A stretch of 64,000 bases of DNA from JBBROS01 sp963792675 (GCA_963792675.1 CAWBWT010000002.1:3286001-3350000); one strand, 5' to 3'; shown: positions 30,852 to 40,070, counted from the stretch's first letter. Numbers and translations are program-made. Notes: a model not told the origin generated them from the letters alone.

Positions 30852-31817
30852 CTACTTCGCCAGCAGCGTCTTCATCGTCGCCTGGAACTCGGCAACATTG
30901 GACTTGTCGATCACCTTGGTGGGGATGATGATCTGCTTGCTGGCGGGGATGAACGACTTGTCGCCGCGGATTACCTTGTCCATGTCGATCATCGACTGAT
31001 AGCCGAACTCGAACGGCTGCTGCACCACGGTCGAGATGATGGTGCCATCGGCGACGCCGCGCAGCGTCTGCACGTCCTCGTCGAAGCCGACGATCTTGAC
31101 CTTGCCGGCCATGTTGGCGTCCTTCACCGCATTGTAGATCTGCGGCGTGTTGTAGGCGTAGAGCCCGACCAGCAGTGAGACGTCCGGGTACTTCACCAGC
31201 GTATCGGCCACGTTCGCCTTGGCTTTCACGTTGTCGAAGGCGTCGGTGCGGACGTCGACGATCTCGATCTTGGTCCCGGCGATCGTTTTGCGGATGCCCT
31301 CCACCCGCTCGCGGGCATTGGCGTTGTCCATGGTGCCGACGAACATCATCACCTTGCCGCCGTTCGGCAGGGCGCGCTTGATCTGCTCGCCCGCCATGAC
31401 GCCCGCGGCGACGTTGTCGGTGCCGATGTAGAACATGCGGTTGCTGTTCGGCGCGTCGCTGTCGTTGGTGATCAGCACCGCCTTGGAGGCGACCTTGTTC
31501 AGCTCCTCCGTGGCATTGGCCGGGTCGACGGCGGAGATGGAGATCCCGGCGACGCCGCGGGCGAGCAGCGCGTCCATGATGCTGCGCTGCTCGGCGGCCG
31601 AAGACTGGCTCGGGATCTCGAGCACCATGTTGTACTGCGGCAGCTCCTTGTTGGCCTTCTCGATGCCGCGCCGAGCGATGGTCCAGAAGTCGGCGGCGCC
31701 GTTGACCACGAAGGCCAGCGTCTTCTTGTCCTGTGCCACAGCGGCGCCGGGTGCGGCGATGCCGGCGACCAAAGCGGCGGCGATGACCGATGCGAAGATC
31801 TGTGCGGAACGTTTCAC
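30852..31817 (-). CDS. Sugar ABC transporter substrate-binding protein (RbsB-like), cassette A
   Basis: 321 residues from a GTG at 31817 with GGAGGGGAG upstream. The signal peptide is KRSAQIFASVIAAALVAG to about residue 27. The mature part has the periplasmic-binding-protein type 1 fold: TLAFVVNGAADFWTIARRGI, DALLARGVAGISISAVDPAN, GVMAGEQIKRALPNGGKVM and VKIVGFDEDVQTLRGVADG. It delivers a pentose or hexose to the permease encoded downstream. It is divergent from cassette B, with 208 bp between the two start codons for both promoters; I see no clear operator there. Confidence 0.92.
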   Translation of the reverse strand: MKRSAQIFASVIAAALVAGIAAPGAAVAQDKKTLAFVVNGAADFWTIARRGIEKANKELPQYNMVLEIPSQSSAAEQRSIMDALLARGVAGISISAVDPANATEELNKVASKAVLITNDSDAPNSNRMFYIGTDNVAAGVMAGEQIKRALPNGGKVMMFVGTMDNANARERVEGIRKTIAGTKIEIVDVRTDAFDNVKAKANVADTLVKYPDVSLLVGLYAYNTPQIYNAVKDANMAGKVKIVGFDEDVQTLRGVADGTIISTVVQQPFEFGYQSMIDMDKVIRGDKSFIPASKQIIIPTKVIDKSNVAEFQATMKTLLAK

Positions 31818-32025
31818 TATGCTTCTCCCCTCCGTTACTCGGCCTGCTCTTACGACAGGATGAACGAAGCGGAGGATACACAACCCACGCCGCCGCGCCA
31901 TGGAAACCTCTTTGCCATTTTCGCTGACGCGCGACCCCTCTTCGCTTGACGCGCGGCGGAGCGGGACGAATGATCGCGCCGCGCGAACGGCCCGGGGAAA
32001 ATGGGCCGCGGCACAGGAGGAATGC

Positions 32026-33075
32026 ATGGACGACCTCACCAAGCCCGGCCTCACCACAGCTGACCGGCGCGGCTTTGTTCAGACCGCCGCGACCTCGATG
32101 CTGGCCGGCCTGGTCGGCAGCTTCGGCATCAGCCCGGCCATCGCCCAGCAGGTCGCGCGCGAAACCGGGCGCTCGGAAAAGCCGCTCAAGGCTGCGTTCT
32201 CCAACGCCGGGCTGCAGGCCACATGGTGCGCCCAGGGCAAGCAGGCCGCCGAGTGGTGGGGCAAGCTGTTCAATGTCGACGTGACGTGGTTCGACGGCGA
32301 GCTGAACGCCACCAAGCAGCGCAGCGCCATCGAGAACATGGCGAGCCAGAAATGGGATTTCGTCGCCATCCAGGCGTTCGGCATCGGCACGTTGACGGCG
32401 CCGGTGAAGAAGATGATCGACGCCGGCACGCCGGTGATCGACATGGACACGCTGATCGCGCCGCTCGACAGCATCGGGGTGCACAGCTTCCTCGCCCCTG
32501 ACAACGAGTTCATGGGCGCGTCGGTGACGCAGGCGCTGGTGGACGCGATCGGCGGCAAGGGCATCATGACCATGACCCAAGGGGCACTCGGCCACACCGG
32601 CGCCCAGGGCCGCGCCCGGGGGTTCGAGTCGATCGTCAAGAAGAACCCCGGGATCGAGGTGGTGGACACCACGCCCGGCGATTGGGACGTCTCGAAAGTG
32701 TCGCGCCTGTGGGACACGCTACTGACAAAATATCCGAAGATCGATGCCGCCTACTTCCACAACGACGACATGGCGCTCGCCGCCTACAACGTGATGAAGG
32801 CGCGGGGGCGCACCAACATCCTGATCGGCGGCTGCGACGCGATGCCGCCGGCGCTGGCCGCGGTCAGCGAGGGGCGCATGCACGCGACCGTCCGCAACCC
32901 GTCCTGCCGCATCCATGGCGGCGCCATCCTGGCCGGCGTCGCCGCCGTGGTGGCGGGGGAGAAGACCGGCACCGACGCCGGCATGATTCCGAAGAACGTC
33001 ATCACCGACGGCCCGGTCGTGACCAAGGCCAACGCCCCTGGGATGGCCTGGATGGAAAGCCACTTCCTGATCTGA
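32026..33075 (+). CDS. Sugar ABC transporter substrate-binding protein (RbsB-like), cassette B
   Basis: 349 residues from the ATG at 32026, preceded by AGGAGG; an ATG at 31900 is less likely. DRRGFVQTAATSMLAGLVG is a Tat-like signal. The mature protein has PLKAAFSNAGLQATWCAQGK, WDFVAIQAFGIGTLTAPVKK, TPVIDMDTLIAPLDSIGVHS, AYFHNDDMALAAYNVMKARG and GCDAMPPALAAVSEGRM, the pattern of periplasmic-binding-protein type 1 sugar receptors. It is only distantly similar to the cassette A protein, so the two importers probably take different sugars. Confidence 0.9.
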   Translation: MDDLTKPGLTTADRRGFVQTAATSMLAGLVGSFGISPAIAQQVARETGRSEKPLKAAFSNAGLQATWCAQGKQAAEWWGKLFNVDVTWFDGELNATKQRSAIENMASQKWDFVAIQAFGIGTLTAPVKKMIDAGTPVIDMDTLIAPLDSIGVHSFLAPDNEFMGASVTQALVDAIGGKGIMTMTQGALGHTGAQGRARGFESIVKKNPGIEVVDTTPGDWDVSKVSRLWDTLLTKYPKIDAAYFHNDDMALAAYNVMKARGRTNILIGGCDAMPPALAAVSEGRMHATVRNPSCRIHGGAILAGVAAVVAGEKTGTDAGMIPKNVITDGPVVTKANAPGMAWMESHFLI

Positions 33076-33080
33076 CGAAC

Positions 33081-34574
33081 GTGGTGGCAGACATTCCCCT
33101 GCTGCAAATGCAGGGGGTCAGCAAGTCGTTCGGCGGCGTCGCCGCGCTGCGCGCCGTGGATTTCGCGCTCATGCCCGGCGAGATCCACGGCCTCGTCGGC
33201 GAGAACGGCGCCGGCAAGAGCACGCTGATGAAAATCATCGCCGGCGTGCATACCGAGTACGACGGCACCATGCGCATCGCCGGCGAGGTGGCCCGGCACC
33301 GCTCCGCCCGCTCGGCGCGCGACGCCGGGATCGGCATGGTGCACCAGGAACTCAGCATCGTGCCCGACCTGTCGGTGGCCGAGAACGTCATGCTCGGCGT
33401 GCAGCCGACCCGGTTCGGCGTGGTCGACTGGCGCGGCATGATCCGGCAGGCGCGCGAGACCCTGCGCACGCTGGGCATCGACGTGGACCCGGCCGCCCGC
33501 ATCGGCTCGCTCCCGCTCGGCCTGCAGCAGCTCGTCGAGCTGGCCCGCGTGCTGTCGTCGGGCGCGCGTATCATCATCCTCGACGAGCCGACCTCGGCCC
33601 TGTCGCCGCCCGAGGTCGAGGTGCTGTTCGGCCTGCTGCGCCGGGTGCGCGCCAGCGGGCGCAGCATCGTGTTCATCTCCCACTTCCTCGACGACATCCT
33701 GCGCATCTCCGACGCGGTGACGGTGTTCCGCAACGGCCGCGCCATCGCCACGGCGCCGGTCGCCGACATCGACAAGGGCTGGATCATCGAGCGGATGATC
33801 GGCGCCGGGCATCAGGAGCTGGAGGAAAGCTACCTCGGCGAGATCACCCTCGACACCAGGCCCGGCGCCGCCGTGGTGCTCGAGGCGGAGGGCATCACCG
33901 GCGCCGGGTTCCGCGACGTATCGCTGGTGGCGCGGGCCGGCGAGGTGCTGGGCATCTACGGCTTCATGGGCTCCGGCCAACTCGACCTGGCGCGGGCGCT
34001 GTTCGGGCGCACCAAGCTGCGCGCCGGGCACCTTCGGCTGGGTGGCCAGGCGGTGCGGCTGCGCAACACCGCGGCCGCACGCAAGGCCGGGCTGGCCTTC
34101 GTGCCGGAAAGCCGGCGCAGCATGCTGTTCGCGCAGGAGCCCGTGTACAAGAACATGTCGATCAGCATTCTCGAGCGCCTGTCGCGCCTGTGGCTGCGTC
34201 CGGCCGCGGAACGCACGATCGCTGAAGGCCATGTGCGGCAGCTGCAGATCCGCCCGCCCTCGGTCGAACGGCGGCTCGGCACGCTGTCGGGCGGCAACCA
34301 GCAGAAGGTGGCGCTCGCGAAATGGCTGACCCACCTGCCCCGCGTGCTGCTGCTGAGCGAGCCGACCCGCGGCATGGATGTCGGCGCCAAGGACGACGTA
34401 CTCAAGATCGTCAAGGGATTGCGCGACCAGGGCATCGCGGTGGTGGTGGTCTCGACCGAGCCGGAAACGGTGCTGTCGCTCGCCGACCGCATCCTGGTGA
34501 TGAAGCGCGGCACCGTGATCCACGAGTTCGCCGGCGGCAGCGTCAGCAAAGACAAGCTGCTGGCGGCCGCATGA
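33081..34574 (+). CDS. Sugar ABC transporter ATP-binding protein (RbsA-like), cassette B
   Basis: 497 residues from the GTG at 33081 (33084 is also possible), five bases after the binding-protein stop. Two nucleotide-binding domains: Walker A GENGAGKSTLMKIIAGV near residue 39, QQLVELARVLSSGARIIILD and DEPTSALSPPEVEVLF; then GIYGFMGSGQLDLARALFG, LGTLSGGNQQKVALAKWLTH and SEPTRGMDVGAKDDVLK in the second half. IVFISHFLDDILRISDAVTV is the switch region. The frame is intact. It powers the permease encoded 13 bases downstream. Confidence 0.93.
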   Translation: MVADIPLLQMQGVSKSFGGVAALRAVDFALMPGEIHGLVGENGAGKSTLMKIIAGVHTEYDGTMRIAGEVARHRSARSARDAGIGMVHQELSIVPDLSVAENVMLGVQPTRFGVVDWRGMIRQARETLRTLGIDVDPAARIGSLPLGLQQLVELARVLSSGARIIILDEPTSALSPPEVEVLFGLLRRVRASGRSIVFISHFLDDILRISDAVTVFRNGRAIATAPVADIDKGWIIERMIGAGHQELEESYLGEITLDTRPGAAVVLEAEGITGAGFRDVSLVARAGEVLGIYGFMGSGQLDLARALFGRTKLRAGHLRLGGQAVRLRNTAAARKAGLAFVPESRRSMLFAQEPVYKNMSISILERLSRLWLRPAAERTIAEGHVRQLQIRPPSVERRLGTLSGGNQQKVALAKWLTHLPRVLLLSEPTRGMDVGAKDDVLKIVKGLRDQGIAVVVVSTEPETVLSLADRILVMKRGTVIHEFAGGSVSKDKLLAAA

Positions 34575-34587
34575 ACGAGGCTTATCG

Positions 34588-35610
34588 ATGAGCAGCAGCG
34601 AAACCCTGGTGCGCCCGTCCGGCGGCGCCCGCAATTGGCTGCGCAACCAGTTGCGTAACATCGCCCCGTTCGTGACGCTGCTGGCGCTGGTGGCGCTGTT
34701 CAGCGCCGCGAGCCCGTCCTTCGCCACGTTCGACAACGCCTACAACATTCTGGGCCAGGTCTCGGTGACGGCGATCATCGCGGTCGGGCTGACCTTCGTG
34801 ATCCTGTGCGGCGAGATCGACCTCAGCGTCGCCAGCGTCGCCAACGCGGTCGGCATCACGCTCGCCTACTTCACGCTGCAGGACAGCAGCGTCAACATCG
34901 CCAACATCCCCGTCGCGGCGCCGCTCGCGATCCTGCTCGCGGTGCTGGCGAGCGTCGTGATCGGCGCCGTCACCGCGTTCGGGGTGACGGTGATCGGCAT
35001 CCCGTCCTTCATCATGACGCTCGCCATGCTGCAGATCGGCTCCGGCATCTGCGCCCTGCTGGTGCGCGGCCAGATCGCCTACAACGTGCCGGAGCCGATC
35101 GCGACGCTCGGCTCCGGGTCGATCGGGCCGGTGCCCTGGATCGTGGTGGTGGCCGCCGTCGTGTTGCTGCTCGGCCACGTGGTGCTGACCTACACGCGGT
35201 TCGGCCGCTACATCTACATGGTCGGCGGCAACCGCGAGGCGGCCGAGTATTCGGGCGTCAACGTGCGCGCCATCCTGGCGGCGGTGCTGGTGATCTCGGC
35301 GGTCTGCGCCGGGCTGGCCGGCATGCTGGGCGTGGCGCATCTCGGCAGCGCGCAGCAGGACGAGTTCGACAACTACCTGCTCGACAGCATCTCCGCCGTG
35401 GTGGTCGGCGGCACCAGCCTGTTCGGCGGCCAGGGCGGCATCGGCAACACGATCGTGGGCTTGCTGGTGCTGGGCGTGCTGAACAACGGCCTCGACCACG
35501 TGCGGATCGATAGCTTCCTGAAAATCCTGATCCGCGGGGTGATCCTGCTGCTGGCGCTGATCATCAACGTCTATGCGCAGAAACTGCGGGCGACTGAAGC
35601 TGTTGGCTGA
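34588..35610 (+). CDS. Sugar ABC transporter permease (RbsC-like), cassette B
   Basis: 340 residues with about nine membrane helices. GLTFVILCGEIDLSVASVAN is the CUT2 permease signature, and GGNREAAEYSGVNVRAILAA is the ATPase-contact loop. DSISAVVVGGTSLFGGQGGI and LGVLNNGLDHVRIDSFLKIL follow the family pattern. It completes importer B. Two perfect palindromes follow in the 118-bp gap before the next gene. Confidence 0.93.
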   Translation: MSSSETLVRPSGGARNWLRNQLRNIAPFVTLLALVALFSAASPSFATFDNAYNILGQVSVTAIIAVGLTFVILCGEIDLSVASVANAVGITLAYFTLQDSSVNIANIPVAAPLAILLAVLASVVIGAVTAFGVTVIGIPSFIMTLAMLQIGSGICALLVRGQIAYNVPEPIATLGSGSIGPVPWIVVVAAVVLLLGHVVLTYTRFGRYIYMVGGNREAAEYSGVNVRAILAAVLVISAVCAGLAGMLGVAHLGSAQQDEFDNYLLDSISAVVVGGTSLFGGQGGIGNTIVGLLVLGVLNNGLDHVRIDSFLKILIRGVILLLALIINVYAQKLRATEAVG

Positions 35611-35612
35611 GG

Positions 35613-35656
35613 CCAGGGGCTCAGCCCCTGGACCCCGCTGGGGCGAGGCGCCCCAG
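35613..35656. repeat. Two GC-rich palindromes after the cassette B permease
   Basis: CCAGGGGCTCAGCCCCTGG (35613-35631) is a perfect palindrome around one base. CTGGGGCG and CGCCCCAG (35638-35656) pair around a three-base loop. There is no T run. They may work as a terminator or as a mobile-type intergenic repeat that sets transporter expression apart from the enzyme genes. Confidence 0.5.
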
Positions 35657-35728
35657 GCCCCCCGGACTTCATAGATCCCCGGATTGCAAGGGCCCGCCTT
35701 TGCCTCACTTGACGATCAAGGAACCACA

Positions 35729-36625
35729 ATGGCCAAGAAAATCATCTTCACCGGCGGCAGCGGCAAGGCCGGACGGCATGTCGTGCAGCACCTCACCGAT
35801 CACGGCTACGAGGTGCTGAACCTCGACCTCAAGCCGCTCGACAATCCCAAGGTGCGCACGCTGATCACCGACATCACCGATAGCGGCCAGGTGTTCAACG
35901 CGCTGTCGAGCACGCTCGAGCTGCACGAGTTCGCGCCCGACCTGAGCCCGCCGAAGATCGACGCCGTCGTGCACTTCGCCGCCATCCCGCGCATCATGAT
36001 CGTGCCGGACAACGAGGTGTTCCGCATCAACACGATCGGCACCTACAACATCCTCGAGGCCGCGTACAAGCTCGGCATCCCCAAGACGATCATCGCCTCG
36101 TCGGAGACGACCTACGGCCTGGTGTTCGCCAACCAGCCGCGCGACCCGAAATACCTGCCGCTGGACGAGGACTACCCGGTCGATCCCATGGACAGCTACG
36201 CACTGTCGAAAATCTGCAACGAACGGACGGCGCATGCCTTCCAGCAGCGCCGCAGCAGCGACGTCTACGCAATCCGCATCGGCAACGTGATCGAGCCGCA
36301 CGAATACGCGCAGTTTCCCGAGTTCTTCAAGAACCCGGAAGGCCGCAAGCGCATCACCTGGAGCTACATCGACGCCCGCGACCTGGGCCAGATCGTGCGG
36401 CTGGCGATCGAGAAGGATGGGCTCGGCTACCAGGTGTTCAACGCCGCCAACGATGACTGCTCGTCCGACCTGCCGACCGCCGAGCTGCTGCGCCGCTTCT
36501 ACCCGGACGTGAAGGTGACGCGCGAGCTCGGCGAGTACGAGACGTTGCTGTCGAACCGGAAGGTGCGCGACGTGCTGGGCTTCAAGGAGGCGCACAACTG
36601 GCGTAGCAGTCTACAAACCCGGTAA
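35729..36625 (+). CDS. NAD-dependent epimerase/dehydratase family protein (extended SDR)
   Basis: 298 residues from the ATG at 35729. IIFTGGSGKAGRHVVQHL has the GxxGxxG nucleotide-binding motif near residues 9-15, AVVHFAAIPRIMIVPDNEVF follows, and SYALSKICNER supplies the YxxxK catalytic pair near residue 156. ETTYGLVFANQPRDPKYLPL and GNVIEPHEYAQFPEFFKNPE are probably substrate-binding. Members include sugar epimerases and uronate-type dehydrogenases. Lying after importer B and before a GntP permease and a CoA-transferase, a role in sugar or sugar-acid catabolism is likely; the reaction is not determined. Confidence 0.85.
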   Translation: MAKKIIFTGGSGKAGRHVVQHLTDHGYEVLNLDLKPLDNPKVRTLITDITDSGQVFNALSSTLELHEFAPDLSPPKIDAVVHFAAIPRIMIVPDNEVFRINTIGTYNILEAAYKLGIPKTIIASSETTYGLVFANQPRDPKYLPLDEDYPVDPMDSYALSKICNERTAHAFQQRRSSDVYAIRIGNVIEPHEYAQFPEFFKNPEGRKRITWSYIDARDLGQIVRLAIEKDGLGYQVFNAANDDCSSDLPTAELLRRFYPDVKVTRELGEYETLLSNRKVRDVLGFKEAHNWRSSLQTR

Positions 36626-36657
36626 TCCCGGGCGCCGAGCGAGGGAGACACGGACCG

Positions 36658-38049
36658 ATGAGCTTCATTGTCGCCCTCGCCGCCCTGGGTTTCCTGATGC
36701 TGGTGGCCTATCGCGGCTTCAGCGTCATCATGTTCGCGCCGGTTGCCGCCTTGTTGGCGGTGCTGCTCACCGACCCGTCCGCCGTGCTGCCGGTCTACAC
36801 CGGCCTGTTCATGGACAAGATGGTCGGCTTCATAAAGCTCTACTTCCCGGTGTTTCTGCTGGGCGCGATCTTCGGCAAGGTCATCGAGCTGTCCGGCTTC
36901 TCCCGCTCGATCGTCGCTACCGTGATCGACCTGATCGGCCGCGAGCGGGCGGTGATCTCCATCGTGCTCGTCAGCAACCTGCTGACCTATGGCGGCGTGT
37001 CGCTGTTCGTCGTGGTGTTCGCGGTCTACCCGTTTGCCGCCGAGGCCTTCCGTCAAGGCAACATCCCCAAGCGCTTGGTGCCCGGCACCATCGCGCTGGG
37101 CGCGTTCAGCTTCACCATGGACAGCCTGCCCGGCACCCCGCAGATCCAAAACATCATCCCGACCACCTTCTTCAAAACCGACGCCTACGCGGCGCCCTGG
37201 CTCGGCCTGATCGGCTCGGCGTTCATCTTCGTCACCGGCATCGCCTATCTCACCTGGCGCATGCGCACGGCGCAGCGGGCCGGCGAGGGATATGGCGAGG
37301 GCCACACGGAAGAGCCGGAGCCGATGCCGGACGAGCGCCTGGTCAATCCGTGGGTCGCGCTGCTGCCGCTGCTGGTCGTCGGCGTGCTCAACAAGGTCTT
37401 CACCTATGCCGTGCCGAAGCTGTACGGCGCCAGCAACGAGACGACGCTGGCCGGGCTCGATCATCCGATTGCCACCTCGGTGTCGTCGGTGGCGGCGATC
37501 TGGGCGCTGGAACTGGCGCTGCTCGCCGGGATCTTGACGGTGGTGGCGTTCGGCTATCGCGGCATCGGTGGGCGGTTCGCGGAGGGCACCAAGGCCGCGG
37601 TGTCCGGGTCGTTGCTGGCGTCGATGAACACGGCCTCGGAATACGGGTTCGGCGGGGTCATCGCCGCCCTGCCCGGCTTCCTGGTGATCAAGGACGCGCT
37701 GGCGGCCATCCCCAACCCGCTCGTCAACGAAGCAATCAGCGTCACCACGCTGGCCGGCATCACGGGCTCCGCCTCGGGCGGCATGAGCATCGCGCTGGCG
37801 GCGCTGTCCGGACAGTTCATCGCCGCAGCCAATGCGGCGCACATCCCGATGGAGGTGCTGCACCGGGTCGCGGCCATGGCCAGCGGCGGCATGGACACGC
37901 TGCCGCACAACGGCGCCGTCATCACCTTGCTGGCCGTTACCGGTCTGACGCACCGCCAGTCGTACAAGGACATCTTCGCCATTACCTGCCTGAAAACGAT
38001 CGCCGTGTTCGTGGTGATCGGCGTCTATTACGCGACCGGGATCGTCTGA
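36658..38049 (+). CDS. GntP family permease
   Basis: 463 residues with about twelve membrane helices. Conserved GntP features are GFIKLYFPVFLLGAIFGKVI, LVSNLLTYGGVSLFVVVFAV, FSFTMDSLPGTPQIQNIIPT, TLAGITGSASGGMSIALAAL and AAMASGGMDTLPHNGAVITL. The family imports gluconate, other sugar acids or short 3-hydroxy/keto acids with protons. A hydrophilic loop of about 45 residues follows helix 6. The CoA-transferase gene starts 14 bp downstream, a pairing seen for 3-hydroxyacid or ketoacid uptake, so the substrate is more likely such an acid than gluconate. That is inference. Confidence 0.9.
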   Translation: MSFIVALAALGFLMLVAYRGFSVIMFAPVAALLAVLLTDPSAVLPVYTGLFMDKMVGFIKLYFPVFLLGAIFGKVIELSGFSRSIVATVIDLIGRERAVISIVLVSNLLTYGGVSLFVVVFAVYPFAAEAFRQGNIPKRLVPGTIALGAFSFTMDSLPGTPQIQNIIPTTFFKTDAYAAPWLGLIGSAFIFVTGIAYLTWRMRTAQRAGEGYGEGHTEEPEPMPDERLVNPWVALLPLLVVGVLNKVFTYAVPKLYGASNETTLAGLDHPIATSVSSVAAIWALELALLAGILTVVAFGYRGIGGRFAEGTKAAVSGSLLASMNTASEYGFGGVIAALPGFLVIKDALAAIPNPLVNEAISVTTLAGITGSASGGMSIALAALSGQFIAAANAAHIPMEVLHRVAAMASGGMDTLPHNGAVITLLAVTGLTHRQSYKDIFAITCLKTIAVFVVIGVYYATGIV

Positions 38050-38063
38050 CGGGAGCCGCGCCC

Positions 38064-40070
38064 ATGCAGAACAACATGCAGAACAAGCAGCATCACCCGT
38101 TCCTGGCCTCGCTGCGCACCGGCCATGGCGGCAAGGTGGTGTCTGCGATCGACGCGGTGCGGCTGATCCGCGACGGCGACACGGTCGCGACCGGCGGCTT
38201 CGTCGGCATCGGCTTTGCGGAAGGTATCGCCGTCGCCCTCGAGGAGCTTTACCTCGCCGAGGAAGGCGCGGCGCTGCAGGCCAGCGGCAAGCCGCGCAAC
38301 CTGACGCTGGTGTATGCCGCCGGCCAGGGCGACGGGCGGCTGCGCGGGCTGAACCATCTCGGCCATCCCGGCTTGCTGAAGCGGGTCATCGGCGGGCATT
38401 GGGGCTTGGTGCCGCGGGTGCAGGCGCTGGCGATCGCCAACCAAATCGAGGCCTACAACCTGCCGCAAGGCGTCATCACCCACCTGTTCCGCGACATCGC
38501 GGCGCACCGGCCGGGCCATCTGACCAAGGTGGGGCTCGGCACCTTCGTCGATCCGCGCCTGGGCGGCGGCAAGATCAACGAGCGTACCACCGAGGACCTC
38601 GTCGAGCTGATCACCGTCGGCGGCGAGGAGGCGCTGCTCTACAAGTGCTTCCCGATCGACGTCGGCATCATTCGCGGCACCACCGCCGACCTCGACGGCA
38701 ACATCACCATGGAGCGCGAGGCGTTGACGCTGGAGGTGCTGGCGATCGCCATGGCGGCGCACAACTCCGGCGGCATCGTCATCGCCCAGGTCGAGCGGGT
38801 CGCCGACAGCCACTCGCTCAACCCGCGCCAGGTAAAGGTGCCCGGCGTGCTGGTCGATTGCGTGGTGGTGGCCGAGCCCGAGCACCATTGGCAGACCTTC
38901 GCCACCGCATACAGCCCGGCCTTTGCCGGCGAGATCCGCGCGCCGTCCGGGTCGCTGGCGCCGATGGAACTGAACGAGCGCAAGGTGATCGCCCGCCGTG
39001 CGGCGCTCGAGCTGCTGCCGAACGCCGTCGTCAACCTCGGCATCGGGATGCCGGAGGGAGTCGCCGCCGTGGCGCACGAGGAGAAAATCGGCGACCTCAT
39101 CACGCTCACCGCCGAGCCCGGCGTGATCGGCGGCATTCCGCAGGGCGGGCTCAATTTCGGCGCCGCCATCAACACCGCGGCCGTGATCGATCAGCCGTAC
39201 CAGTTCGACTTCTATGACGGCGGCGGGCTCGACCTCGCCGTGCTCGGCCTCGCGGAGGCGGACGCCGCCGGCAACGTCAACGTGTCGAAGTTCGGCCCCA
39301 AGCTGGCTGGCGCCGGCGGCTTCATCAACATCAGCCAGGCCGCCAAGCGGCTGGTGTTCGTCGGCACTTTCGAGGCGGCCGGGCTGCAGATCGGCATCGC
39401 CGGCGGCACGGTGTCGGTGCTGCAGGACGGCCGTAGCCGCAAGTTCGTCCGCGAGGTCGAGCACCGCACCTTCTCCGGCCGTTACGCGGCAGAGCGCGGC
39501 CAGCCGGTACTGTACGTCACCGAACGCTGCGTGTTCGAGCTGACCGCGGACGGGCTCGAGCTGACCGAATTGGCGCCGGGCATCGACATCGACCGCCATA
39601 TCCTGGCGCGGATGGACTTCGCCCCAATCGTGCGGTCGCCGCGGCCGATGGACCCGCGCATCTTCCTGCCCGAGCCGATGGCGCTGCGCGAGCAGCTGCT
39701 CGACATCCCGCTCGAGCAACGGCTGACCTACGACCCCGACAGCAACCTGTTTTTCCTGAACTTCCAGGGGACCTCGATCCGCACGATGGCGGAGATCGAG
39801 CGCATCCGCGACGCGGTCACAGCCCGGCTGGCACCGATGCCGGCCAAGGTTCGCGCCATCGTCAACTACGAGAATTTCTCCATTCTGCCGGAGCTGCTGG
39901 ACGCCTACTCGGCCATGGTCGCCGACCTCACCGAGCGGTTCTACGCCAGCACCACCCGCTACACGACGAGCGGCTTCCTGCGGGTCAAGCTCGGCGACGC
40001 GCTGGGGCGGCGCGCAGTCTCGCCGCACATCTACGAAACCGCCGCGGAGGCGCGGGCGCGACTGGAGTAG
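38064..40070 (+). CDS. Acyl-CoA:acetate/3-ketoacid CoA-transferase, fused alpha-beta with C-terminal extension
   Basis: 668 residues from the ATG at 38064. Residues about 24-300 are the alpha half (GDTVATGGFVGIGFAEGIAV, IRGTTADLDGNITMEREAL) and about 320-525 the beta half. The catalytic Glu is in LTAEPGVIGGIPQGG, about Glu351. This arrangement matches YdiF/propionate CoA-transferase enzymes, which exchange CoA between an acyl-CoA and a carboxylic acid through a glutamyl-CoA intermediate. Those proteins are about 520-540 residues. Here about 135 more follow, with LTYDPDSNLFFLNFQGTSIR and VRAIVNYENFSILPELLDAY, which look like a separate alpha/beta domain. The frame runs unbroken across the junction. 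Confidence 0.88.
   Translation: MQNNMQNKQHHPFLASLRTGHGGKVVSAIDAVRLIRDGDTVATGGFVGIGFAEGIAVALEELYLAEEGAALQASGKPRNLTLVYAAGQGDGRLRGLNHLGHPGLLKRVIGGHWGLVPRVQALAIANQIEAYNLPQGVITHLFRDIAAHRPGHLTKVGLGTFVDPRLGGGKINERTTEDLVELITVGGEEALLYKCFPIDVGIIRGTTADLDGNITMEREALTLEVLAIAMAAHNSGGIVIAQVERVADSHSLNPRQVKVPGVLVDCVVVAEPEHHWQTFATAYSPAFAGEIRAPSGSLAPMELNERKVIARRAALELLPNAVVNLGIGMPEGVAAVAHEEKIGDLITLTAEPGVIGGIPQGGLNFGAAINTAAVIDQPYQFDFYDGGGLDLAVLGLAEADAAGNVNVSKFGPKLAGAGGFINISQAAKRLVFVGTFEAAGLQIGIAGGTVSVLQDGRSRKFVREVEHRTFSGRYAAERGQPVLYVTERCVFELTADGLELTELAPGIDIDRHILARMDFAPIVRSPRPMDPRIFLPEPMALREQLLDIPLEQRLTYDPDSNLFFLNFQGTSIRTMAEIERIRDAVTARLAPMPAKVRAIVNYENFSILPELLDAYSAMVADLTERFYASTTRYTTSGFLRVKLGDALGRRAVSPHIYETAAEARARLE

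Noticed and set aside
29227..32595. One very long leftward open frame of about 1,120 codons.
   Set aside because: Its middle contains the cassette A ATPase, but the part right of 30798 is the Arg/Gly-rich shadow of the binding-protein gene, and its end after the frameshift is also out of frame. The true genes have separate starts with ribosome-binding sites.
37350..40070. A 906-codon frame suggesting a much longer CoA-transferase.
   Set aside because: The first 240 codons overlap the GntP permease in another frame and are Arg/Gly-rich shadow. The ATG at 38064 follows the permease stop directly and starts the recognisable domain.
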